Source: JAVBQJ01 sp045585875
Lineage (GTDB): Bacteria; Verrucomicrobiota; Lentisphaeria; Victivallales; Victivallaceae
Direction of reading: 5' to 3'
DNA: 24,988 nucleotides
NCBI GenBank assembly: GCA_045585875.1
Contig: JAZMZH010000001.1
Span: 1 to 24,988 of the forward strand
Shown: positions 7,985 to 19,638 of the stretch, in pieces
How positions within the stretch are numbered: the first letter of the stretch is position 1
Layout: every line of letters begins with the position of its first letter
Program-made: the position numbers and the translations under genes
Notes under the pieces: generated by a model
The model's input: only the letters and a program-made list of their open reading frames with translations
Databases searched by the model: none
What the model was told of the DNA's origin: nothing

Positions 7985-8013
7985 GTGGGAGAATACCTGT
8001 CGATTCGCACCAC
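7985..8013 (+). promoter_or_regulatory. Putative ribosomal protein L1 binding site in the rplK leader
   Basis: GTGGGAG (7985-7991) and CACCAC (8008-8013) enclose a bent hairpin: GTGG pairs with CCAC, then a GA/GCA internal loop, then GAAT (7991-7994) pairs with ATTC (8003-8006) around an 8-base loop. The GTGGGAG...ACCAC pattern mimics the L1-binding stalk of 23S rRNA (helices 76-77), as known for L11-L1 operon autoregulation. It lies 27 bases before the rplK start. Assignment rests on pattern matching by eye. Confidence 0.6.
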
Positions 8014-8040
8014 GAGTGAAAGTGTAAACGGAGTACGTTT

Positions 8041-8469
8041 ATGGCAAAGAAAGTTACGGGCGTGATCAGATTGCAGATCCCGGCCGGAGCAGCCAATCCG
8101 GCGCCGCCGATTGGTCCTGCCCTCGGTCAGGCGGGCTGTAACATCATGGAATTCTGTAAGCAGTTCAATGCCGCGACGCAGGCTCAGAGCGGACTGGTAA
8201 TCCCGGTGGTCATCACCGTCTATCAGGACCGTTCGTTTACCTTTATCTGCAAATCCCCGCCGGCGGCAGTGCTGATCAAGAAAGCCTGCGGCCTCGCTTC
8301 CGCGGCCAAAAAGCCCGGCAGCGAAAAGGCCGGCACCATCACCCGCGCCCAGATCCGGGAGATTGTGCAGATTAAGAAGAACGATCTGAATGCTCGCGAC
8401 GAAGATCAGGCGATGAAGATCATTGAAGGCACCGCCCGGAGCATGGGAATCGAGGTGGCTGATGCGTAG
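8041..8469 (+). CDS. rplK: 50S ribosomal protein L11
   Basis: This 142-residue protein is part of the GTPase-associated centre on 23S rRNA. The N-terminal domain has the conserved PAPPIGPALGQAGCNIMEFC, whose prolines line the thiostrepton site. The C-terminal RNA-binding domain ends in EGTARSMGIEV. Length equals the usual 141-143. CGGAG (8029-8033) precedes the ATG by 7 bases. It starts the L11-L1-L10-L12 block, overlaps rplA by 8 bases, and is preceded by the likely L1 regulatory hairpin. Confidence 0.99.
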   Translation: MAKKVTGVIRLQIPAGAANPAPPIGPALGQAGCNIMEFCKQFNAATQAQSGLVIPVVITVYQDRSFTFICKSPPAAVLIKKACGLASAAKKPGSEKAGTITRAQIREIVQIKKNDLNARDEDQAMKIIEGTARSMGIEVADA

Positions 8470-9163
8470 GAGCAAATTGTACGCGGCGCAGTGTGCCACT
8501 TTCAAGTCCCAGGAGCGTTATGAGATTCAGGACGCTCTCGGACTGCTGAAAGCCATGCCGCATGTGAAGTTCGACGAAACCGTGGAAATGCACCTGAAGC
8601 TGGGCATTGATCCCCGCAAATCGGATCAGAATGTCCGCGGTGCCGTTCCGCTGCCGGCGGGCACCGGCAAACTGGTGAGAGTCGCTGTCGTGGCCGATGG
8701 CGCCCAGGCCGAGGAGGCCCGCGCCGCGGGAGCCGAAGATGTCGGCTATGAGGATATTGTGCAGCGGATCAAGGACGGCTGGCAGGATTTCGACATCCTC
8801 ATCGCCACTCCCGAGGCTATGAAGCTGGTCCGGCCCCTGGGCCGTCAGCTGGGCCCCCGCGGACTCATGCCGAATCCCAAGACCGGTACCGTCACCGACC
8901 AGATCGGCGCCGCGGTCAAGGAGGCCAAGGCCGGGCGTGTGGAATTTCGTGCCGACAAGGGCGGATGCGTCCATGTGCCTATCGGCAAGCTTTCCTTTGA
9001 CATCGCCGGACTGGTGTCCAACTTTGACGCGGTCTTTGCCGCTCTTATCAAGGCCAGGCCGGCCACAGCCAAGGGCGTTTACATCCTGAGCTGCGCCGTG
9101 GCCTCCACGATGAGTCCCGGCATCAAGGTCAACGCCAAGGAACAGACGAAGGTGAAGCCATGA
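8462..9163 (+). CDS. rplA: 50S ribosomal protein L1
   Basis: This 233-residue protein forms the mobile L1 stalk that handles deacylated tRNA at the E site, and is a translational repressor of its own operon in well-studied bacteria. The start is ATG 8462 (MRRSKLYAAQ), 6 bases after GAGG (8452-8455) inside the end of rplK; an in-frame TTG at 8423 would give an overlong arm. Recognisable stretches are VRGAVPLPAGTGK, RPLGRQLGPRGLMPNPKTGT and VEFRADKGGCVHVPIGK. The overlaps with rplK (8 bases) and rplJ (ATGA, 4 bases) point to translational coupling. Confidence 0.98.
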   Translation: MRRSKLYAAQCATFKSQERYEIQDALGLLKAMPHVKFDETVEMHLKLGIDPRKSDQNVRGAVPLPAGTGKLVRVAVVADGAQAEEARAAGAEDVGYEDIVQRIKDGWQDFDILIATPEAMKLVRPLGRQLGPRGLMPNPKTGTVTDQIGAAVKEAKAGRVEFRADKGGCVHVPIGKLSFDIAGLVSNFDAVFAALIKARPATAKGVYILSCAVASTMSPGIKVNAKEQTKVKP

Positions 9164-9687
9164 GAAATGAGAAGCATCATTTGGTGAACTACATCGGAAC
9201 TCTGCTGAAGGATTCCGACTACGTTTATTTCGTTTCTTACACCGGTCTGACCGTTGCGGAGATCAGCGATCTGCGCAATCGTCTTGCCGGGGCTCAGGCC
9301 TCGTGTCATGTGCTGAAAAATGCTCTGATCCGCAAGGCCGCGGAGCTGTCTCAGATTCAGTGTGTTGCTGATTTTGAGCTTGCCGGCGGTACTGCGGTGG
9401 TCTCCGGCAAGGGTGATCCCGCCGCCGCGGCCAAGGTCATCATTGATTTTGGCAAGAGTCACGATAAGCTCGCCCCCAAGGGCGCTTATTTCGAGGGTGC
9501 GCTGCTGCAGGCCGGCGAGGTGAATGCCATTGCCGAGTTGCCGAGCCGGGAGGTTCTCTACTCCATGCTGCTCGGAGTGCTGCAGGCGCCGTCACGCGAT
9601 CTGGTGTCGCTGCTTAACGCCAAGGCCGCCACTATTCTTAACGTCATCAACGCTTACAAGGAAAAGCGTGAAAAAGACGCTCAATAA
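9160..9687 (+). CDS. rplJ: 50S ribosomal protein L10
   Basis: This 175-residue protein is the base of the L12 stalk: its N-terminal domain binds 23S rRNA and its C-terminal helix holds L12 dimers. The N-terminal part shows YFVSYTGLTVAEISDLRNRL and VLKNALIRKA; the C-terminal helix is Ala/Lys-rich. The start ATG overlaps the rplA stop (ATGA), with GAAGGTG at 9148-9154. Because of the overlap there is no intergenic space for the structured L10 leader found upstream of rplJ in many bacteria. Confidence 0.98.
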   Translation: MRNEKHHLVNYIGTLLKDSDYVYFVSYTGLTVAEISDLRNRLAGAQASCHVLKNALIRKAAELSQIQCVADFELAGGTAVVSGKGDPAAAAKVIIDFGKSHDKLAPKGAYFEGALLQAGEVNAIAELPSREVLYSMLLGVLQAPSRDLVSLLNAKAATILNVINAYKEKREKDAQ

Positions 9688-9717
9688 CACCAGAAAATCA
9701 ATTTGGAGGAATTCAAA

Positions 9718-10101
9718 ATGTCCGAAGTTAACATGGAATCGTTCGTCTCTTACATCGAGAATCTGACTGTCCTCGAGCTCTCGAAGCTGGTCAAGACCCT
9801 CGAGGAGCGCCTCGGTGTCTCCGCCGCCGCCCCGGTGGCCGTCGCCGCTGCTCCTGCCGCCGCTGCTGCCGCTCCGGCCGAGGAAAAGACCGAGTTCGAC
9901 GTCATTCTCAAGGCTTTCGCTGATGATAAGAAGATCGCGGTGATCAAGGAAGTGCGCGCCATTACCGGTCTGGGCCTCAAGGAAGCCAAAGACCTGGTGG
10001 AGGGTGCTCCGAAGCCGCTTAAGGAAGGCATTGCCAAGGACGAAGCCGAAGCCCTCAAGAAGCAGCTGGAGGCTGCCGGCGCTACCGTTGAGGTTAAGTA
10101 A
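9718..10101 (+). CDS. rplL: 50S ribosomal protein L7/L12
   Basis: This 127-residue stalk protein recruits translation GTPases. The N-terminal dimerisation region (about 1-33) leads into an Ala/Pro/Val-rich hinge (about 35-57), then the C-terminal domain with EFDVILKAFADDKKIAVIK and GLGLKEAKDLVEGAPK. TTGGAGGA (9703-9710) is the strongest ribosome site of the local block, 7 bases before the ATG at 9718. That fits the need for several L12 copies per ribosome. An in-frame upstream ATG at 9703 would overlap the site and is rejected. Confidence 0.98.
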   Translation: MSEVNMESFVSYIENLTVLELSKLVKTLEERLGVSAAAPVAVAAAPAAAAAAPAEEKTEFDVILKAFADDKKIAVIKEVRAITGLGLKEAKDLVEGAPKPLKEGIAKDEAEALKKQLEAAGATVEVK

Positions 10102-10120
10102 CTCTTAATCCGCGGTTTGA

Positions 10121-10161
10121 GACGGCGGGACTTTCTGTGAAAAGGAGTCCTGCCGTCCTTT
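10121..10161 (+). terminator. Attenuator-like hairpin between rplL and rpoB
   Basis: A 12-base-pair stem (10121-10132 with 10146-10157, one G-T) around a 13-base loop is followed by only three T residues. Many bacteria have partial termination or RNA processing between rplL and rpoB to make ribosomal protein mRNA exceed polymerase mRNA. This hairpin sits in the right place for that. A full terminator is unlikely given the weak T-tract. Confidence 0.5.
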
Positions 10162-10314
10162 CGTGTTTCGATGCCGGCGGACGCCGTCTCCGGGTTTGAG
10201 CCCGGCGTCGGCAGTTCGCCGGCGGAAGCCGTTGAAGCGGCTTCGGGCCGGTTCGCGGCTTTAACAAGCCGGTAAATGATTCACAGGTTTGTGTTTTTAA
10301 GAATATGGTGGGCT
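10162..10314 (+). other. Structured untranslated leader of rpoB
   Basis: This spacer holds several short inverted repeats: CCGGG/CCCGG around TTTGAG (10190s-10200s), GAAGCCG/CGGCTTC around a 6-base loop (about 10225-10245), and CGGCTT/AAGCCG around TAAC (10256-10271). No convincing -35/-10 pair was found. It is probably the mRNA leader of rpoB, perhaps the target of the processing suggested for the hairpin just upstream. Confidence 0.4.
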
Positions 10315-13300
10315 ATGACTGAGCGTGAAAATTTTGGAAAATTGCAGGATGTTTTGGCGGTGCCCGATCTGATCGGTCTCCAGTTGGACTCTTACAGGGA
10401 CTTCCTCCAAAAGGATGTTCCTCCGGAGAAACGCGAAAACAAAGGACTCCAGGAGGTTTTCACCGAGATCTTCCCGATTGTCAGTATGGATCGGCAGCTC
10501 TCGATAGAGTTTGTTTCCTACCATATCGGCGAACCCAAAGTGGATGCGCTTGACTGCATAAAGGACGGAAACATCTATTGCGCTCCGCTTACCGTCCGCT
10601 TTGTCGTAAAGAACAACGGCGTTGAAATTCCCGAGGATGTCTACATGGGCGACATCCCGATGATGACCGAACGCGGCACCTTTATCATAAACGGCGCCGA
10701 GCGGGTGATTATCAGCCAGCTTCATCGTTCGCCGGGTATCTGCTTTGAGAAAACCCGTCATACCTCCGGACGTTATCTTTACAGCTACCGCATCATTCCC
10801 GACCGCGGCAGCTGGATGGAGGTGCAGTTTGACATAAACGATTTCATATACATCTATCTGGACCGGAGACGCCGTCGCCGCAAATTCCTGATCACCACAT
10901 TTCTCCGGGCCATCGGCTATGAGACCAACAAGGCCATCCTTTCCGAGATCTACGACGTCCGCGAACATTCCGTGATCAGTCTGCTCAAGGAAAAGGACCT
11001 CTCCGCTTTTTACACCGTTGATTATGTCACCGCCGAGGACGACACCATTATCATCAACGAGCTCGTCCAGCTGAATGAGAGCCATCTCAAGCTGCTGCAG
11101 GAAAACAATATCAAGCGTGTCGAGCTCGCCTATATCCCGGGCAAGGACGCCTACATCATCAAGTGTCTGCTCCGTGAAGTGCCCCGCAATACCGAAGAGG
11201 CGCTCAAGGACATCTATAAGAAGATGCGCCCCGGGGATCCGCCCAACTTCAAAAACGCCGAGCAGCTGGTCAAGCGTCTCTTCTTCGACATCAAGCGCTA
11301 CGATCTGGGTACGGTGGGCCGTTACAAGATCAATGAGCGTCTGAAGCTGGATCTGCCTCTCACCGAGCGCACGCTCATGCCCCAGGATCTCATGGAGGCC
11401 ACCAAGCTGCTGATCCACCTCCGTCACACCTCCGGGCCGGTCGACGACATCGACCATCTGGGCAGCCGCCGCATCCGCACCGTGGGCGAACTTATGCAGA
11501 ATCACTGCCGCATCGGCCTGCTCCGTTCGGAGCGGCTGACCCGCGACCGCATGACCATGACCAATGCGGAGACCGCCAATCTCACGCCCGGGCGCCTTAT
11601 CAATACCAAGGCATTCGCCAGCGTCATCAAGGATTTCTTCGCGCGGAACCAGCTTTCGCAGTTCATGGATCAGACCAATCCTCTTTCGGAAATGACCAAC
11701 AAGCGCCGTCTCAGCGCTCTGGGGCCGGGAGGTTTGAGCCGCGAACGCGCCGGGTTTGAGGTGCGCGACGTTCATTCGAGCCACTACGGGCGCATTTGTC
11801 CGATCGAGACTCCGGAAGGCCCGAACATCGGCCTCATCTCCTCGCTGTCCCTTTATGCCGTCATCAACAAATTCGGTTTTCTGGAGACCCCCTACCGCCG
11901 GGTCGAAAACGGGCAGGTGACCGACAAGATCGATTTTCTGACCGCCGACGTGGAGGAGAATTTCGTTATCGCCCAGGCCAACGCGCTTCTGGACGAGGAA
12001 AAGCGTTTCGTCCGTCCCATGATCATGAGCCGGTTCCACGGGGAATCCGGCGAGCATCCCCGCGAGGAGGTGCAGTACATGGACGTTTCGCCCAAGCAGC
12101 TGGTGAGCGCCGCCGCGGGCATCATTCCGTTTCTGGAACACGACGACGCGAACCGTGCTCTGATGGGGTCCAACATGCAGCGTCAGGCGGTGCCGCTGCT
12201 GGTCACCGAGGCGCCTCTGGTGGGAACCGGTCTGGAGGCGCGCATCGCCAGGGATTCCCGGGCGGTTGCCGTGGCCAAGGCCGACGGCATCGTGGCCGAG
12301 GTTTCCAGCAATGTAATCGTCGTCACCTCCGACGGACTGCCCCGGGAACGGACCAAGGATCCCGACCCGATGGTTTACAAACTGTTCAAGTTTTTGCGCA
12401 CCAACGCCGGCACCTGCATCAACCAGCGTCCCATCGTCCGGAGCGGCCAGCCGGTGAAAGCCGGCGACATCATCGCCGACGGAGCCTGCACCGACAAGGG
12501 CGAGCTGGCGTTGGGCAAGAATGTGCTGGTGGCGTTCATGCCGTGGAACGGCTACAACTTCGAGGACGCCATCATCGTCAGCCGCCGTCTGGTGAATCAG
12601 GATGTCTACACCAGCGTGCACATCGACGAATTCGAGATCACCAGCCGGGACACCAAGCTCGGTCCCGAGGAGATCACCCGGGATATTCCCAATGTGAGCG
12701 AGGATGCGCTCCGCAATCTCGGCGCCAACGGTGTGGTGCTGGAGGGCGCCGAGGTCAAGGCCGGGGATATTCTGGTGGGCAAGATCACGCCCAAGAGCGA
12801 GACCGAGCCCGCGCCGGAGGAGCGTCTGCTCCGGGCGATCTTCGGCGACAAGGCCGCGGACGTGAAGGATTCCAGTCTGGTGCTGCCCTCCGGCAAGCAG
12901 GGCATCGTCATGGACGTGCGGATCGAATACGCCAAGGAGCCCGGCATGGCCGGACGCACCGCCGCGGAACGCCGCGCCGACATCAAAAAGGTGAATGACC
13001 AGTACAACAAGAGCCGCGAGGGCGTCATCACCGCGATGACCATCAAGCTGAACGATCTGCTGCTGGACAAAAAACTGACGCAGCCGCTCAGCTGCACCGC
13101 CGCCGACGGGACGGAGACCGTCATCATAAACGCCAACCGCAAGATCACCAAGAGCGCGATCCGCAAACTCGCCGACAACTGCCGTTCCTGGCATCTGGCC
13201 GATTGTCCTCACAAGAGCTCGATCGCGGCCATCATCGGCGAGTATGTGCCCCAGCTCGACGATATTGAACTGCAGCACAAACGTGATGTGGCTCACTTCG

Positions 13301-14133
13301 CCGACGACGAAAATCAGGGTCCGATCCGCAGGGTGAAGGTTTACGTGGGCTGCGCCCGCAAACTGCAGGTCGGCGACAAGATGGCCGGCCGTCACGGAAA
13401 CAAGGGTATTGTTTCCCGGATCGTCCCGGTGGAGGACATGCCGTTCATGGAGAACGGCGAACCCGTGGACATCATTCTGAATCCTCTGGGCGTGCCCAGC
13501 CGCATGAATATCGGACAGGTGCTGGAGACTCATGTGGGCTTCGCCGCCAAGATGCTGGGCATCAAGGTGGCCACGCCGGTCTTCGACGGCATCCAGGAGG
13601 ATACCATCGTGGAGTTGATGGAAAAGGCCAACGAAGCCTATGCCAGGGAACACGGCCGCAACTACCACTGGGGATTCAAGCGCCGGGAGGACGGCACTTA
13701 TCAGTATGACGGCAAGGTCGATCTCTTCGACGGACGCACCGGCGACCGTTTCGACCAGCGGGTGATGGTCGGTCAGATCTACATGCTCAAGCTGGACCAT
13801 CTGGTGGCCAACAAGATACACGCCCGTGCCGTCGGACCGTATTCACTGGTTACGCAGCAGCCTCTGGGCGGCAAGGCTCAGCACGGCGGACAGCGTTTCG
13901 GCGAAATGGAAGTGTGGGCTCTGGAGGCTTACGGCGCGGCCAGCAACCTTCAGGAGATGCTTACGGTCAAATCCGACGACGTCAACGGCCGGGCCCGTAT
14001 TTACGAGTCCATTGTCAAGGGCCAGAACATCCTGGAGGCCAACCGTCCGGAGTCTTTCAACGTGCTTCTTAAAGAAATGCAAAGCCTCGGTCTCGACATC
14101 CGCACCGTACGGAAGAGCCGTGACAGTCAATAA
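10315..14133 (+). CDS. rpoB: DNA-directed RNA polymerase subunit beta
   Basis: This 1272-residue subunit forms half of the RNA polymerase active-site cleft. The start is ATG 10315 (MTERENFGKLQDVL), which aligns with the family N-terminus; an ATG at 10276 would add 13 hydrophobic residues. The rifampicin-binding region is at residues 446-470 (QLSQFMDQ...KRRLSALGPGG), followed by the conserved CPIETPEGPNIGL. The active-site lysines are in GDKMAGRHGNKG (K1022, K1030). The C-terminus has the conserved GGQRFGEMEVWALEAYGA. The protein is shorter than the E. coli subunit (1342) and seems to lack large insertions. At the position of E. coli H526 this protein has Asn (N462), a residue linked to rifampicin resistance. 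rpoC follows after 14 bases. Confidence 0.99.
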   Translation: MTERENFGKLQDVLAVPDLIGLQLDSYRDFLQKDVPPEKRENKGLQEVFTEIFPIVSMDRQLSIEFVSYHIGEPKVDALDCIKDGNIYCAPLTVRFVVKNNGVEIPEDVYMGDIPMMTERGTFIINGAERVIISQLHRSPGICFEKTRHTSGRYLYSYRIIPDRGSWMEVQFDINDFIYIYLDRRRRRRKFLITTFLRAIGYETNKAILSEIYDVREHSVISLLKEKDLSAFYTVDYVTAEDDTIIINELVQLNESHLKLLQENNIKRVELAYIPGKDAYIIKCLLREVPRNTEEALKDIYKKMRPGDPPNFKNAEQLVKRLFFDIKRYDLGTVGRYKINERLKLDLPLTERTLMPQDLMEATKLLIHLRHTSGPVDDIDHLGSRRIRTVGELMQNHCRIGLLRSERLTRDRMTMTNAETANLTPGRLINTKAFASVIKDFFARNQLSQFMDQTNPLSEMTNKRRLSALGPGGLSRERAGFEVRDVHSSHYGRICPIETPEGPNIGLISSLSLYAVINKFGFLETPYRRVENGQVTDKIDFLTADVEENFVIAQANALLDEEKRFVRPMIMSRFHGESGEHPREEVQYMDVSPKQLVSAAAGIIPFLEHDDANRALMGSNMQRQAVPLLVTEAPLVGTGLEARIARDSRAVAVAKADGIVAEVSSNVIVVTSDGLPRERTKDPDPMVYKLFKFLRTNAGTCINQRPIVRSGQPVKAGDIIADGACTDKGELALGKNVLVAFMPWNGYNFEDAIIVSRRLVNQDVYTSVHIDEFEITSRDTKLGPEEITRDIPNVSEDALRNLGANGVVLEGAEVKAGDILVGKITPKSETEPAPEERLLRAIFGDKAADVKDSSLVLPSGKQGIVMDVRIEYAKEPGMAGRTAAERRADIKKVNDQYNKSREGVITAMTIKLNDLLLDKKLTQPLSCTAADGTETVIINANRKITKSAIRKLADNCRSWHLADCPHKSSIAAIIGEYVPQLDDIELQHKRDVAHFADDENQGPIRRVKVYVGCARKLQVGDKMAGRHGNKGIVSRIVPVEDMPFMENGEPVDIILNPLGVPSRMNIGQVLETHVGFAAKMLGIKVATPVFDGIQEDTIVELMEKANEAYAREHGRNYHWGFKRREDGTYQYDGKVDLFDGRTGDRFDQRVMVGQIYMLKLDHLVANKIHARAVGPYSLVTQQPLGGKAQHGGQRFGEMEVWALEAYGAASNLQEMLTVKSDDVNGRARIYESIVKGQNILEANRPESFNVLLKEMQSLGLDIRTVRKSRDSQ

Positions 14134-14147
14134 GAGAGGGTGATATT

Positions 14148-18503
<4,356 letters not shown>

Positions 18504-18511
18504 GGGAAATG

Positions 18512-18542
18512 CCCGGAAGCGGTGTCTGAAACCGCTTCCGGG
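18512..18542 (+). other. Perfect 12-bp hairpin after rpoC, without T-tract
   Basis: CCCGGAAGCGGT (18512-18523) pairs perfectly with ACCGCTTCCGGG (18531-18542) around a 7-base loop, nine bases after the rpoC stop. It is followed by A residues, not T, so it does not fit an intrinsic terminator on the plus strand. It may stabilise or delimit the rpoBC mRNA end (inference). Confidence 0.55.
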
Positions 18543-18584
18543 ATAAAAAAACGCATTTTATCGGGGTTAATTTACGAATACGAC

Positions 18585-18612
18585 TTGCATTTTCGGAAAA
18601 GAAGTGTATTTT
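18585..18612 (+). promoter_or_regulatory. Putative promoter of the str-S10 genes
   Basis: TTGCAT (18585-18590) and TATTTT (18607-18612) are 16 bases apart. They lie in an AT-rich stretch that stands out from the GC-rich surroundings, 70-95 bases before the rpsL ATG. The layout matches the TTGCAA/TAAATT pair before the tRNAs, including the 16-base spacing. Confidence 0.5.
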
Positions 18613-18680
18613 AACTAATCCTGTGCAAAAAGTTTTTTGGAGAAAAACAGACATATCATTATAAAACAGGTGAAGGAAAG

Positions 18681-19082
18681 ATGCCGACAACCAATCAGTT
18701 GGTCCGTTTGGGCCGCAGCAAGAAAGTGAAGAAGAGCAAGGCCCGTGCCCTTGCCGCTTGTCCGCAGCGCCGTGGAGTCTGCCTGCAGGTTTCCACCCGC
18801 ACTCCCAAGAAGCCGAACTCCGCGTTGCGGAAGGTCGCCCGTGTCCGTCTTACCAACGGCAACGAGGTGAATGCCTACATCGGCGGCGAGGGACACAATC
18901 TTCAGGAGCACTCCGTGGTGCTGGTCAAGGGCGGCCGTGTCCGTGACCTCCCCGGCGTCCGTTATCATATCGTCCGCGGCGCGCTGGACAGCCTGGGCGT
19001 GGACAAGCGCCGTCAGGGCCGTTCCAAATACGGCGCCAAGCGGCCGAAGCCGGGCCAGGAAAGCACCGGCAAGAAGAAGTAA
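18681..19082 (+). CDS. rpsL: 30S ribosomal protein S12
   Basis: This 133-residue protein monitors codon-anticodon pairing at the decoding centre and is the streptomycin target protein. Conserved segments are MPTTNQLVRLGR, CPQRRGVC, TPKKPNSALRKVARVRLTNG (K43 present) and HNLQEHSVVLVKGGRVRDLPGVRYH. It is about ten residues longer than the E. coli protein because of a Lys-rich C-terminal tail. Residue 88 (codon 18942-18944, CGT) is Arg where most bacteria have Lys; K88R is a classical streptomycin-resistance change. The start follows GAAGGAAAG directly. It begins the str block (rpsL-rpsG-fusA) under a likely separate promoter. Confidence 0.99.
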   Translation: MPTTNQLVRLGRSKKVKKSKARALAACPQRRGVCLQVSTRTPKKPNSALRKVARVRLTNGNEVNAYIGGEGHNLQEHSVVLVKGGRVRDLPGVRYHIVRGALDSLGVDKRRQGRSKYGAKRPKPGQESTGKKK

Positions 19083-19098
19083 TCCGGAGGATTTCTTG

Positions 19099-19115
19099 CG
19101 CGGCGGAGCGCCGCG
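19099..19115 (+). promoter_or_regulatory. Hairpin in rpsL-rpsG spacer, possible S7 regulatory target
   Basis: CGCGGCG (19099-19105) pairs perfectly with CGCCGCG (19109-19115) around a 3-base loop. In E. coli, S7 represses its operon by binding the rpsL-rpsG spacer. The position fits, but no sequence similarity to that site was established. Confidence 0.35.
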
Positions 19116-19164
19116 TGGTTCGTTGAAAATCGAATAGAAAATCGCGATACAAGGATAAGCAGAA

Positions 19165-19635
19165 ATGAGAAGACGCAAAGCCGAAAAGCGGGAACTCACC
19201 CCTGACGTTAAGTACAACAGTGAATTGGTGGCCCGGCTGATCAATACGATCATGACCAGGGGCAAGAAGTCTACTGCGCAGAACATCGTGTACGGCGCAT
19301 TTGACCTGATGGGCAGCAAAAAGCCGGATATGCAGCCTTTGGATGTGTTTCTGGGCGCTTTGGAAAATGTCAAGCCGAAGCTTGAGGTGAAGAGCCGCCG
19401 GGTGGGCGGCGCCACCTATCAGGTGCCGGTGGAGGTTTCCGGCGAGCGTCAGATCGCTCTGGCCATGCGCTGGATCACCGGTTACGCCCGCGGCCGCAAG
19501 GGCCGGTCCATGACCGAGGCTCTTGCCGGCGAACTGCTGGATGCCTTTGACAACACCGGTTCTTCCGTGAAAAAGAAGGATGACACCTACAAGATGGCCA
19601 TGGCCAACAAGGCGTTTGCTCATTATCGGTGGTAG
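19165..19635 (+). CDS. rpsG: 30S ribosomal protein S7
   Basis: This 156-residue protein nucleates assembly of the 30S head and borders the E site. The N-terminus MRRRKAEKREL and segments such as IMTRGKKSTAQNIVYGAF, KSRRVGGATYQVPVEV and ALAMRWI are diagnostic, as is the end MAMANKAFAHYRW. Length equals the usual 156. AAGGA at about 19151-19155 precedes the ATG by 9 bases. The gene follows rpsL by 82 bases and ends three bases before fusA, so EF-G translation is probably coupled. Confidence 0.99.
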   Translation: MRRRKAEKRELTPDVKYNSELVARLINTIMTRGKKSTAQNIVYGAFDLMGSKKPDMQPLDVFLGALENVKPKLEVKSRRVGGATYQVPVEVSGERQIALAMRWITGYARGRKGRSMTEALAGELLDAFDNTGSSVKKKDDTYKMAMANKAFAHYRW

Positions 19636-19638
19636 TTT

